A stretch of DNA of 64,000 bases, from the NCBI GenBank assembly GCA_029582165.1, contig JARFYH010000036.1, forward strand, positions 1 through 64,000, given 5' to 3'. Made by a program: the position numbers and the translations under genes. This document shows, in pieces, positions 1 to 11,664 of this stretch. The notes under the pieces are model-generated. The model did no database searches, was not told the DNA's origin, and saw only the letters and a program-made list of their open reading frames with translations. Position 1 is the stretch's first letter; the number at the start of each line of letters is the position of its first letter. The stretch is from Portulaca oleracea. Its lineage: Eukaryota > Streptophyta > Magnoliopsida > Caryophyllales > Portulacaceae.

Positions 1-345
1 AAAGTATTTATCCATAATCGTTATGGTCATGAAATAAAATAAATTCAAATGATAGTTTAATCCATAAAAAATAATATTTTTAGAAGATTGGATTAATAAT
101 TATTATAAAATTACTCTAGAAAATAAATAACATAAAATTATTTATAGTTAACAAATAAGTCCTTGGAAAATTAATTTTTAATTAATTATACATAATTTTC
201 ACAATTTAAAAATAAAAATTTAATATTATTGAAAATAAATAAAATCGACGTATGAGATTCGATCATGCCACATGTACGGTACACATCGCGGGAATTACCG
301 TAATTACCGTAATTGCCAAAAGCTGGAAATTACCTTACCTTTTTG
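1..345. repeat. Direct repeat, copy A
   Basis: AT-rich unit that recurs almost base for base at 1675-2058. Both copies open with the same words (aaagtatttatccataatcg) and close with the same block (ttaccttacctttttggtta). Copy A lacks the ~45 bp Helitron-like insert found in copy B. Copy A begins at the first base of the window, so the repeat may extend to the left. The family is unknown to me. Confidence 0.85.
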
Positions 346-485
346 GTTAAAAATAAGTATTAATTTCACGGAAGCATGTATAGCGATTTCCAGCTTTTGG
401 CAATTATGGTAATTACGGTAATTCCCGCGATGTGTACCGTACATGTGGCATGATCAAATCTCATCCATCGATTTTATTTATTTTC
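231..485. repeat. Long inverted repeat (hairpin), 100 bp arms
   Basis: The left arm 231-330 and right arm 386-485 are reverse complements with about four mismatches in 100 bases, separated by a 55 bp loop. The RNA would fold into a near-perfect 100 bp stem. It carries short internal repeats (gtaattaccgtaatt). Copy B of the direct repeat keeps only the left arm. It could be a foldback transposon remnant or a small-RNA source; no gene sequence is recognised in the arms. Confidence 0.85.
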
Positions 486-1674
486 AAATTCTGAAAATAG
501 TTAAAACTATGAGATTTGACTTGCAACCTATTTTATAGTAAACAGATCCCTACCCATTCAACCATGTGTCTTTCACTAATTATTTTTGCAATATTTTGGT
601 ATTGTATACAACATGCCTTAGAATTTAAGTTTTAAAACCCTTCTGCCTTCCACGATTGACGATGCCCTTGCTAACTGCCTCCGCCGTTTGACTCAGCATG
701 ACTTCTCACCACCGCTGCCGACCAGTTTTCTAGTACCAATTTTCGAACGACCGGATGTCACCAGTGCCGGAGAACAATGATGTTCTCAAACACCGGCCAT
801 GCAGAGGGTGATTTCATTTCGTTTTTTCTACAATCGGTTTTGGATGACGGCGAAGGTAGAAGATCGGGAGTGCCTGGTCTCGGGATTGCATCCGAGCGAG
901 GGAGACTTGGCCACGGGAATACTTCTTGCAGTAGTTGTATCTCCAGCGAAAGGTTGCCGAAAACAATAGGTCGGTCAATTTGTTTCAATCTTTTCATCCG
1001 GTATCCATCATAATCTATTAAGTATATTAAAACACAAGCTCCTAACTCCTAAGGAAAATCTAAACCTAAAAGAAATAATTTAGAAGGTTTGATGAATTCC
1101 AAACCAAATTCCAAACCTACATAATTTATTATTACATTCATAAATATAATATTAATAAAAATGAAAAAAATACATAGAGTCATTCATAAGTTACCAATAT
1201 TTAATGCATAGAAAATTAGAACATTTTAATTTTTTCAAAAAAAAAACAAAAGGTCATACATACATAAATTACAAATATCAAATACAAAATTAGAGCAATT
1301 TTTACTTTTCCTTTCATTAATTCACAATTATAATATTAAGACCAGAACCTTAGAAATAAAATATAATAATAAATACTAAAATAAAATATTCATGAAAAAA
1401 TTGTTTCGTATTCTTTTTAATTACTATTTTAGAAAATAAAATTTTTGATTGAAACTACTATATATATTTTTAACAATAAAAAAATTAAAATTATATGCAA
1501 GCTACCAAAACAAGAATAACAAATTGGAATAAGTAAAGATTAAAAAGTTGAATAAGAGGTTAAAAGCCACGTAATATATAATGGAAAATAATAAGAAAAT
1601 AGAATTGTCACGTAATTGTTGTCGTAACAGTTTTTTCAAAAAAAAAAAGCATCCTTCTTAAGACGAAAAAAATT
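486..1674. other. Intergenic, with a GC-rich island at about 640-1010
   Basis: Mostly AT-rich. Positions 640-1010 are markedly richer in G and C and stay open for ~78 codons on both strands (777-1013 + and 758-997 -). I recognise no protein family in either frame. It may be a captured gene fragment inside a mobile element, since direct repeats lie on both sides and a Helitron-like end follows. Confidence 0.4.
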
Positions 1675-2058
1675 AAAGTATTTATCCATAATCGTTATGG
1701 TCATAAATTAAAATAAACTCAAATGATAGTTTAATCCATAAACAATAATATTTTTATAAGATTGGATTAATAATTATTATAAAATTACTCTAGAAAATAA
1801 ATAACGTAAAATTATTGAAATATTATCCGTGCATTGCACGGGATATTATAGACTAGTTCATAGTTAACAAATAAGTCCTTGAAAAAATTAAATTTTAATT
1901 AATTATACATAATTTTCACAATTTAAAAATCAAAATTTAATATTTTTGAAAATAAATAAAATCGACGTATGAGATTCGATCATGCCACATATACGGTACA
2001 TATTGCGGGAATTACCGTAATTTCCAAAAGTTGGAAATTACCTTACCTTTTTGGTTAT
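1675..2058. repeat. Direct repeat, copy B
   Basis: Second copy of the 1-345 unit, colinear through the left hairpin arm. It differs by single-base changes, a ~45 bp insert near 1815-1858 and loss of part of the gtaattaccgtaatt repeat (1 of 2 units). The right hairpin arm is absent. Confidence 0.85.
1815..1857 (+). mobile_element. Helitron-like 3' terminus
   Basis: A 15-base palindrome CCGTGCATTGCACGG (1827-1841) lies 11 bases upstream of CTAG (1853-1856), which is followed by T. A GC-rich hairpin 10-12 nt before CTRR, with T after it, is the known 3' signature of plant Helitrons. I could not locate a matching 5' TC end. Because copy A lacks only these ~45 bases, the piece may be a very short remnant rather than a whole element. 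Confidence 0.5.
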
Positions 2059-2622
2059 TTCACAAGGAGCAAGACACTCCAAGGCGCATATTGTTGCTAG
2101 CCTAACTAAAGCCAACTATTTTTTTTCATTAAAAAAAAAGGCTAATTAATTTTATGTAAAAGGTTTTCCTTGACAATTTTTAGTATAGTTTTACCCTCAT
2201 AAGATTTGAAGAATCCAAATATAAATAATCTTTTCTTTATATACATAAATGTGTGAAGATGTTAATTTTGACATATCCAAAAAAATCTTTGAAATTTGTA
2301 ACAAGACCATGTTGAAAATCAGTTGAAAATTGTTTGGGAAACCAAGACAATGTGAGAGAAATGATAATCACATCTGACCAAGACAAAAATAATCACTTGG
2401 CAGTATCAAGTTGTATATGTCTAGGAATTTGAATCCCGTGTAATGAAAGAAAGTACTATTATGAAATAATTATGCCTTTGTAATATTGTCAATTTATCTA
2501 ATTTGAGAAGACCAATATATATTAAAAATAGAGGTGAAAAGTTTATAATTTGCCCAAAATGTCCATACTTTAATTGAAGATAATAGTTGTTGGACGTAAA
2601 AAGTCAAAAATGAATTTATTAA

Positions 2623-2858
2623 GGCCCTGTTCTTTTCTGCGGTTGGCAAACTGCGGTGCTACAACATGCCGCAATTTGCCACAACCCACCACACTTTACC
2701 ACAAATCATTACTTTTCTCTCTCCTCACTTTTCTCCTCTACTTTTTATATTTTCTCTCCTCACCTACTCCACATACCAATAACCCGCCACAATTACACCA
2801 CAACTCGCCACAATTTCACCACACCATACCGCGTCATACCGCAGAAAAGAACATGGCC
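2623..2858. mobile_element. MITE with TAA target duplication, PIF/Harbinger-like
   Basis: A 236 bp element. Its ends are inverted repeats: GGCCCTGTTCTTTTCTGCGG on the left and the reverse complement with one mismatch on the right. It is flanked by TAA at 2620-2622 and 2859-2861. Three-base TWA duplications are characteristic of PIF/Harbinger (Tourist) elements. The inside is CCAC-rich and has no coding capacity. Confidence 0.85.
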
Positions 2859-2900
2859 TAATTAGGGGTAAAAAAGTAATTACAATTGTTGAAATTATAA

Positions 2901-3200
2901 GGACCTGTAAATTTCATGGGTATCTTGAGGTAAGGTAAATGATGAATTTTGGTAATATTTGGTAACTTTTTGTAATTTTTGGTAACTTTTGGTAACTTTG
3001 GGTAAATTTATATGAGTAAATTTGTGTTTTTGAAATAAAAGGAAAAAATAAAAAAAACCTACTTTACACGTGTCATGTGATTTTCGATAATTTTAGTAAC
3101 TTTCGGTAATTTTTGGTAACTTTTGTTAATTTTTGGTAACTTTCGGTGATTTATGGTAATTATCTACTTACCTCAATTAACCCATAAAATTTACAGAGCC
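2901..3200. mobile_element. Second MITE with TAA target duplication and GGTAA minisatellite
   Basis: A 300 bp element flanked by TAA at 2898-2900 and 3201-3203. The ends are imperfect inverted repeats (GGACCTGTAAATTTCATGGG against GGCTCTGTAAATTTTATGGG). Inside are repeated short words of the type GGTAATTTTTGGTAACTTT at about 2948-3010 and 3090-3165. It lies 42 bp from the previous MITE and uses the same target type. Confidence 0.8.
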
Positions 3201-3203
3201 TAA

Positions 3204-6200
3204 ATGAGACAAATATTTTCAAATAAAGAAGTTAAGTAAAGGGATAAATATTTTGAATGGAGGTAATATTAACATAGATAGTAGACGTAGTGAATACTTT
3301 TACTGCATAGATAAATGAAAACTTACAAAATTACAGTCTGGATGATGAGGCCACATTCCGCATAGGATCCAAAAGCCCATGTGACTAGCGCAAAAGGCCA
3401 AGGTGGAAAACACAAAAAAACTAACCTTGTCCTGAATGCAGTAAATCGGGAGCATCAAGGACCACAGTAACAACTAGCAAAGCTATACTTGGGAATTGCA
3501 CTTAATTGACTTCATTTAGACTCTTCCTTTCATCGATCTTATCCAAAAGTATTCATAAGTATTGAACTGTTGGTGGAGTAATTTGAGTATATTTCAAAAC
3601 AACAAACTCCAATACATTTTCACTAGTGTAAGTTTCAGAGGAGCTAAATATAAGTAATCTTAGTTGTATGTATGAAGATGCATGAAGAAGCTGATTTCGA
3701 GGGGTTAAAAAATATTTTGAAATTCAAAAATAAAACCAATTTCAAAAACCATTTGAAAATTGTTTGGGATAAAAAATAAACTAGAGAAACTGGGACAAAG
3801 AAAACTTCTTATATAAGTGTTTTGTGCAATGATTACTTAAACATTAGACGTAACTGAAAAACGCATAGCTAAGTCTTCATGCTTTGAACATACGTATGCT
3901 CCATGAGAACACAAGAAACACACAGAAAAGACAAAGTAAGGTGTCCTACAAGCAACCTCTTACCCCCTCACTTGACTGATTCTAACCTGGCAAACATCTC
4001 TATCAAGTGTCATGTCATTTACTAAATTTGCATGCTTTAAATTGCCCGAAATCACCTCCTTCATAAACTCCCCAAGTCTTTCACACCCACGATGAAGTGG
4101 TGCAAGTGTAATTTTTTCACGTCTCTAAATGAGAGCATCTACATTCCTTTTGTACATACAACTAGACTATCGTAGCATATTTACTAATAATTATTCTCAA
4201 TAGATGTGACACTACCCTAATTTATTGTGACACACATCATTCCTAATTCTATCAAACCTGATGGATCCACAAAATCACCAAACCATTCTAGTTAAGTAAA
4301 TTTTGATAAATTAAAGGGGTATTGGATGAATATACCGACCTTTTGGGATATTGGATTGTAATATACCGAACTTTACTATTAGACAATAATATTTCTAATT
4401 TTTATACTTAGGTGGTATTATTATACCAACAGTGATTAAGGGGGTGGCGACTGATGAACTGGTCTCTGTGCTGACATGGCGGGCTGAGGGAAAAAAGGGC
4501 TCTTGCCTAGTAACCCCATTAACCCCTCTGTTTTTCTCACTAATCCACGTTAAAAAGTCAGTCTGGACATAGTGATTTAGGGGGTGGCGAATCGGTCTCT
4601 GTGTTGACGTGACATACAACCAACTAATATCTTGTAATATGGGCTAATGAAAAAAAATGGAGAGATTAACAAGGTTATTGGGGTAGGGTTGGTCTTTTTC
4701 CCTCAGTCAGTCACATCCTTACGGAGATCGGTTTACCACCCTCTCAATTATATAATTTATTATAAAAAATATATTTGGGTTACCCTTTTAATTTCTATCA
4801 CTCTTACTCTTCTCTGTAATCATTCATTCATAAATTATTAATTATATTTATATTAAAAAATAATATTAATACAACTCAAAATATTTACAAGATTATCTCG
4901 AAAAGGGCCCGTCTCTCATGTGAAATGGTTTCATAATATATTAAAAACTTTCAAGTATTTAATACCTGAGAACACACATTATATTAATTTTTTATTTGCA
5001 AGAAAGAAAACAGCTAATGTTCATATATATAAACTAAATTGCTATAGTTGAATTTGTGTTTATGATTGTTACACATTATTTGGTGCACATATATCATATC
5101 TATCGTATAAAATCGTACTGCGCCAAAGAAAGATTAAATGAATATACATCATACAAAAAATACAAAATTATATTTGCATTAGCTACTCAGCATGATATGA
5201 GTTAACCGTCCCCAGGCCAATGATCTGAGGGCCGTCATTGCCATAATTTAATTTAGTGAATATGATATGAGATTTTGACTAAAACAGCTAACGTTCATAA
5301 TTCTGATGAGGCGTACCCTTCTCAATCTCTATCATTAATCTCCAATCATATTATTCTTTTTAATAATGCAACCCATGGGCTATTGCTGTTATCCTCGTAA
5401 CCTATATTATTATTATTGCATTTCGAATTAAAACTAGCGTTTTAGCCACTTGAAACAAAGCAACCCTTTGACTTTGTTAAGTTATTAAAAGAAATGGACT
5501 GATGATTCGTATTTTGCAGATTTGAGCTAATAGCGGTAATAACAACTACTTTAGCATTTCTACAGCGATGTTGAGTTTAATTAGATTCTAACATCATATG
5601 TTTGAGTCTTTGTATTTCTTTGTCTAGTTCCATTAAATTTCTATATAATCAAAATCAAGTTAAGAGTTAAAGAGGGATTGAAACTAATTTTGTGTTTTGA
5701 TCTCACATCTCTGGTCAATTTGTATCCCACTTCACAGTGTTTGATTCTTTACAACATACATTTTGATTTGGTTTAATTCATACGATAGGTAGTGATTGGG
5801 AATTTCCATCCCCGTTAGGCTCTGTCCCATTTTGGAGAAAGATCTTCATCATTGATGGAGATTGATAGGGATGAGACAAACCTTTAAAACTCTAGCTGCA
5901 TAGAGAGATAGAGCGGAGATGAGGATAAAATTTGAAAAATTTTAGAAGTTAAGTGACATTTGACAAATTTTGAAAGTTAAGTGAAATATTTAACAAATTT
6001 GAAAGATTATTGGTAAAATAAATAAAAATTAAGAGTTTTGTGGCACCCAATTCATTTAACTCAAATAGATACTGATAAATTATCAGTTGTTAAATTGGTC
6101 GCCGCCAATTTTATCGATAGTTAATTCAGGAATCATTACTTATCGATCTCCCGTATTGCCAAGCGGCCAATGAGCAGTGACTGATATTGCAGCGACATAT

Positions 6201-7650
6201 AATATCAATAGCTAAGAGACATGAATGACTGATAAGCTTGTAGAGAGACCAATAATATCGGTTGCTATAACCGCACTTTATTGTGGTGTTATGATCTTTA
6301 AGATGTCATTTACAGTCAAAATTTATCTATATACAATATTAAATTATATTTATATAAAAGTACTTTTCATCATAGGTTCCTTAGTAAGCATAATTCAAAT
6401 GACAACTAATTTGTGGGGAGTACTTTTTGGAGAAAGAAATTCAAATTTGTTTCTTATATATGAAATAGTAGGTAACAAACTATTTTTAAATTTTAGATAA
6501 TTTTGAACTAGTTTTTCTAAATTATAAAATTTACAATTAGACATACCTCGATTGAGCGGAGTTTCAAAATATGAGCTTTGGTTCAGGTAATTTTTTGAAA
6601 AAAAATAAAATGTTAAACTAACACATACACATAAACAAAGTGTGGAATTTTCTCCATATCTCTACTTAGACTACTTGTATAGCTTTAATAATGATAATCC
6701 CTCAAACCAAAATTTTGTGGATACGTTTCCATGCATTGCCCTTCTTCTATTATTTATTTTTATCAATTATTAAAAGCAATATCCAACATATCGAATATTT
6801 GAAGACAAAATTCTATTTGCCTACCTTGAAAAATTTGGAGCCGCAAATTAAACACAAGCCGGCTGAGCCATGAAGCTTGAGCCAGCCGGTCATAAAAATT
6901 AAAAAGTGGGAACCAACTAGAAAATTAAGTTGATGGCAATAATAATAAAATTAATTTTGTGGTCAGCAACACCAACAAAATCCGACGTGGAAAATTATGA
7001 CTGGCTATATTTCGCTGCGTACTTTTGTGGGGGCCCAGACCAGCTAAAAGCCCCTTAAAGCCAGTTGGGCTTTTTTAGGGCCCTTGTTAAATGACTGAAA
7101 TTAGAAAGTTGAACTCTTTTTTCTTTAACAACGATGTTTTGTTTTTTGGAAGTTTATTTAATATGGGAATCAATTCTGCACCAATCAAATTGTTATTTCT
7201 AGAAAAGAGTGGGGATTAGCTCTTTATTCTTTACCATATTTTTTTTCACTTAAAAAACAAAAAATGATGAAAGAAAATATTTAGTGATTAACTAATCAAT
7301 TAATTTCTTGTTGTGATGGTTATTTGAACCATTCTATTTTGTGTTATTTAATTCACTTGATTTAGTCATAATTAGGTGCCATTGTTTGAATCATTGACCT
7401 TGCTTCTGTATTGATAGTAAATAGTTTTGTGTTTAAGTCTTCACCTAACTATATTAAAGAAAAAAGAAAGTTGCACGATTCATTAGTTTTATGTTTGGCT
7501 AGTAACTTTTCTCAAAATTTATTGTTTTTCAGTACTTATTCTTAAGAATATTACTTTTGCAAAGTAGAAACTTTAGAAACTTATACAAGATGGTGATTAT
7601 GTTTTCAAATTGTCTGTACATATACGTTGGGCACATGCACATCTTTATAT
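3204..7650. other. Intergenic, AT-rich, no gene seen
   Basis: No open frame here resembles a known protein. One diverged direct repeat is visible: agtgattaagggggtggcg near 4432 and agtgatttagggggtggcg near 4570, each followed by a similar ggtctctgtg...tgac block. A small GC-rich imperfect palindrome bounded by gggccc lies at about 7030-7083. Otherwise I see nothing distinctive. Confidence 0.5.
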
Positions 7651-7689
7651 GTCTAATGTTAATGGAATTATAGTGGAAATGAGTCAAGT

Positions 7690-8350
7690 GAAGTCGCGAG
7701 TTAATTAGCTTGACAGGAAGCTCGGAAATCCTAGCTCAAAAAAGCTCGAAAATCTTGGATCAAAAGAAGCTCGATAAGGTTTGGACTTGAGTTCTCACAT
7801 AAGCGAGCCAAACCTGAACCTGAGGAAGCTTGGTTTACGAGGTTCGTAAAGCTCGCTTGAAGAAAAATAAAGCGACTTATGTTAACTTTGATAATATAAC
7901 TTCAAAAATTAAATTATATTATTAACATAAATATTGACGTGTTTTTTGGAAAATTATTACTTTTATGTATTGTATATGTATTGCCCATAACCATGAATTA
8001 TTTTCATTCGCCATAAAATTACTTTGCTTCTTATCCTAGCATTGTTCTTTCATATTAATTAATTTTCAATCTTGCATCGTAATTTATCTTTGTTATAAAT
8101 TCTCTATTTTTTATAATATTTTCTATTTTAGGATCTATACTTTTTTTTTCACTTTGTAGTTTATCCAAAAAAGTGTCAAGAAACAAAGTATGAGTTTGTT
8201 AAACTTCGTGATGGCTCATGAGTCATTGTCGCTCATGTCACAAGTCTAACTTTCTAGGCCCATCAAGCTTGCTAGCTAGCCGAGCTGAACCTAACCTACA
8301 AAATAACTCACGAGATAAGCCTCGAGCCTGCCAAGCTCGGTTAGCCGTGA
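7690..8350. repeat. AGCTCG-rich dispersed repeat
   Basis: Many scattered AGCTCG, AAGCTCG and CGAGCT words occur at 7715-7860 and again at 8260-8345 around an AT-rich centre. This composition is typical of a common class of degenerate plant DNA repeats. I cannot define ends or a target duplication. Confidence 0.35.
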
Positions 8351-8709
8351 TTTTATGAAGATTTTTTTTTATACTTAATGGTATTGTTACTCGTACCCAT
8401 TTGAGTTTATCAAACAAAATGAGACACAAAGCTTGTCAAATCAAAGTTTCTACTAGTACCAACATCGTTTATAAGCAAAAACATCTGTTCCAAAACTAAC
8501 TAAACCGTATTGGATAGGCTCAATTTTGATACACCCTTGGTTCTCGGCTCGCCCCAAACCTCCCTACACACCCAACAATCCAACCCCAACTGCGGGGTCC
8601 ATTTCAAGGTGGATTTGAGTCCTTAGAGGGTCATTTTGATCCTCATTGTACGTGGCCTTCACTTCAAGGTGGATCCCGGACCATATGTGGGGTGAAGCTT
8701 CGAGTCTAG

Positions 8710-9003
8710 AATGGGACCCTCCTTGAGCCTTTTAAGGGCTCCGGGAATGTCAAAACGAATAACGAGCTGGTTGTTCCTAGGGAGGACAAAGAAAGGGGCG
8801 TTCCCTCATCAAAGAAGGTTCCAAAGGATATTGACAATTGTGAAGAGGCAATCGAGCCCAGTGAGAAAGTTGGGATCATCCATGAGCTCACTTCAACACT
8901 CGGTGAATTTGAAGAGGCTAAGAAGGAAAAAGGGTTAAAGGATGACGTCTTTGTTCTTGTGGCAGATGAAAGAGAGCCTCTTGAGCTCTTTGAGGCCCCA
9001 TGA
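8710..9003 (+). pseudogene. Open coding-like remnant, no start codon
   Basis: A 97-codon open frame begins directly after a TAG (8707-8709) and ends at TGA 9001-9003. It has no ATG of its own near the start. The product would be charged, rich in Glu and Lys, with pieces such as VVPREDKERG and LGEFEEAKKEKG. I do not recognise the family. It lies ~400 bp upstream of an LTR in the same direction, so it is probably the decayed 3' internal region of that retroelement, or host sequence it carried. Confidence 0.3.
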
Positions 9004-9405
9004 AGATCATGGTGGAGATGCATGCCAGGAAGAATTAGTTGAGGAGACTCACTTTGATCTCCCATCAATCCCCAATGAAGACGACCAAGAAAGAGCTCCA
9101 CTGAGCATCATGGCGCTACTTATTGAAGAGTCAAACAACCTTTGAGATGACTCCCTCGATCAGCACTTCAAGGGCCTCCTTGATCATCTTCATGAGGAGA
9201 GTGGGGAAACCGATCGAAGACTCCCATATGAAATTTAGTGAATTATGTTTGGATGATGGGTGTTGTTCTATGGAGTCTTTGCGTGAGTCATGTATGCTAT
9301 TTGGGAGACATTAGTTGGTTGATACAGTGTCCCATATTTGGGTGTTGTTTTTTGTGACTGCTCGGAGCTTAGTGTAGAGTCTAATATTTGTAGGAGGTAA
9401 AAATT

Positions 9406-10352
9406 TGTCGGCAAATCAGAAAATGACACGTTGAACATAAATTAAATTTATTTGGTCAATTATTATCCGCCATGTGTAAAATTATTTACGGCGGTCCATT
9501 TAATCAAATTTTAAATTGAAATATATCTTGGCTAATAACATTGTGACACGTGTCAATTATGGTGCAGAAAAGAGTAATAATCTCTTTGTTTTAAAAATAA
9601 AGGAATAATTAATTAATTTGGGTCCAAGCTCAAAGCCCGACTCAAACCCTAGGCCTCTAGTGCCTATAAATAGGGGTCATCTCCCTCATTTACAACAGAT
9701 TCTGCAGTTTACCCCGGGCGACATTCGACATTTTGCTCTCCAGAGGCTTCAGAAGATCAAACTGCAAGTGACCTCAAACTACCAAGCATCAAGGATCAAG
9801 GCTTGCAAAAGCTCCAAGTCTCTACCGCGTCAAGATCAAGAACTATTACAGAGTTCTTCGACGAGACCTACAAAGCCTTCAAAAGATTGAACTACAGATG
9901 CTCCCCAGCTACAAGCGACAAGGACCAACATCAGCTAGTTCAACAACTTCTGCTCTTCGCATCAAAGGCTGCGATCGTCTTCCTCGTCTGGTTCATCGAT
10001 CGAGGCCAAGCACTCAACTCTCGCATCCAAAAATTGAAGAACTGCAACCGAGAGTCAACCTGCAAACGGTTAAACTTCGAGCAGCCTCTAGCGACCAAGC
10101 ATTAAGGGGATCAACGCTCAAGACCTTCAACTCAAGAACTACTACAAGAGTCCTTCAGCTAGACCTGAATTCGAGATCGAGATTAAGTGTCTGCGCCCTC
10201 GACTCACCCAAGTTTCAAGAGATCGAATTAGAGAACTACTTTGTTGTATTTAATACAGATATTGTACTCGCATACATTCAAATATTAATACAAATAATTT
10301 GTTTCTGAATTTCCTGTTGTTATTTATTTTAGACTCAAAATTTGTGTTTACA
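9406..10352 (+). mobile_element. LTR-like unit, probably a 3' LTR
   Basis: About 947 bp, beginning TGTCGG and ending TTTACA. A purine-rich stretch (aggaggtaaaaa, 9392-9403) sits just before the start, as a polypurine tract does before a 3' LTR. A clear TATA box (TATAAATA, 9665-9672) is followed by a GC-balanced stretch like an R/U5 region. I see no primer binding site downstream and could not verify a target duplication. Open frames inside (for example 9618-9890 and 9898-10308) are fragments of LTR sequence, not genes. Confidence 0.5.
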
Positions 10353-10690
10353 GGTTCCATGGTCCTTTAATGCAAGATCAAACATTAGTTAGAGGCTTAT
10401 ACCTACCATTTTGATTGACGCCCCCTGAATATTATTTGCATGCTGTTGGGTTTGGTATTGACTCTGTGAAAGGGTCATACATGTTATTTGGTTGACATTG
10501 GTTACTCGATGTGCTTAATGAATGTAGACTGAACGTTTTGTGAAACTAAGTTTGGCATGACTGTTGGGTGTTGTGTTGAATGTGAAATGTTGGTTTGACT
10601 TTGATTTCTTGAGTCCTTTCGAAGTTCCATTGACTTTCACCCACACAAATGAACCCAGGGTGGGAAGCGAGTTGAGCGAACCACCACATT
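10353..10690. other. Flank of the LINE insertion, including its left target duplication
   Basis: Non-coding. The stretch 10430-10520 resembles 9240-9330 at low identity (shared words such as gtcatacatgttatttgg against gtcatgtatgctatttgg). Positions 10674-10690 (gagcgaaccaccacatt) are the left copy of the LINE target-site duplication. Confidence 0.6.
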
Positions 10691-10812
10691 TTTTTTTGAT
10701 CGAAAACAACTTCTCATTAGACATTAACTGCCATACAAATATCCTCTAAGACCAGATCATGGATAAAATCTGGACTCTCCTCAAACCAAGTCCTACGACC
10801 CAGCTGAAAAGG

Positions 10813-11664
10813 TTATAAATGAGCTAACTGGTGTGCCACCTTATTCCCCTCTCTACGAATATGAGTAAAAGAACAGAAAATAAATGCTTCAGCCAAGACG
10901 AAAATTTCTGCAATAATAAGGCCCAACTCTGTGTTCGGGGTACTATATTTCCGCAGTTTAGATACCAGTGTTAGGCAATCTCCCTGGGCTTCAACTCTTG
11001 TGTACCCGTATTCCTTTGCTGCTGAAAGAGCCAAAATGCAGGCTCGTGCTTCCACCATTTCCGGTCCTTCAAAACCTATCCTCTGTTCTACCACTGCGAA
11101 ACGCACGATCCCGTTTTCATCTCTCCCTACTCCGGACAACCCCATACCCCAATCTCCAAGTTTCGCCCCGTCAAAGTTGATTTTCAGAATACCCGAATTT
11201 GGTGGCTTCCAAGTGGACTGAAGGGTGCTCCGAGCCTCTGTTTTTTGTTTTGCTTGTTGGTACTCATGAATCACAGTTCTTGCCTATGTAATCAGCCGAT
11301 CCGGATGACCACCCCCTCTTCCGAAAAGGGTGTTGTTTCTGTCATTCCAAATGACCCAAGCAATTCCCACAAATTCTTCCCATAGATCTTCCACCTTCTC
11401 TTTGGCATTCCTGAAAGCTTCTAAAATGTCATCACCTCTGGGGTGCCATAAATCGTATGGGAAACCGCTTTTCTCCTACACTAGCTCAGCCCGTCTGCAA
11501 TGGAAAATTACATGAACACTTGATTCTTCCTCTTGCCGATCACATCGATCACACCAAGGTTGAATAGAATTAATTCGTTTTGCCAAGCCCACTCGAGTTG
11601 GAATAGCTCCCACTATGGCTCTCCAGGTGAATAAGCGAAGTTTCGGTTGTGTATTGGCATTCAT
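10813..11664 (-). pseudogene. LINE ORF2, zf-RVT and RNase H domains (broken)
   Basis: The zf-RVT part is 11476-11664, with CDRCDRQEEESSVHVIFHC giving the Cys/His set. A TAG at 11476-11478 interrupts it where relatives have Trp, and a further TAG lies near 11284-11286. The RNase H domain is 10813-11274, with the acidic residues in INFDGAKLG, EARACILAL and AQGDCLTLV, and the conserved ending NKVAHQLAHL. RNase H cleaves the RNA strand of the RNA-DNA hybrid made during reverse transcription. This domain at the ORF2 C-terminus is found in a known group of plant L1 elements. A frameshift at about 11661 separates this section from the reverse transcriptase. Confidence 0.9.

Noticed and set aside
8706..9101. 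131-codon open frame on the minus strand
   Set aside because: Serine/leucine-rich shadow of the charged plus-strand frame 8710-9003.
9618..10308. Three overlapping open frames of 90-136 codons
   Set aside because: They lie downstream of a TATA box inside an LTR-like unit and share no motif with known proteins.
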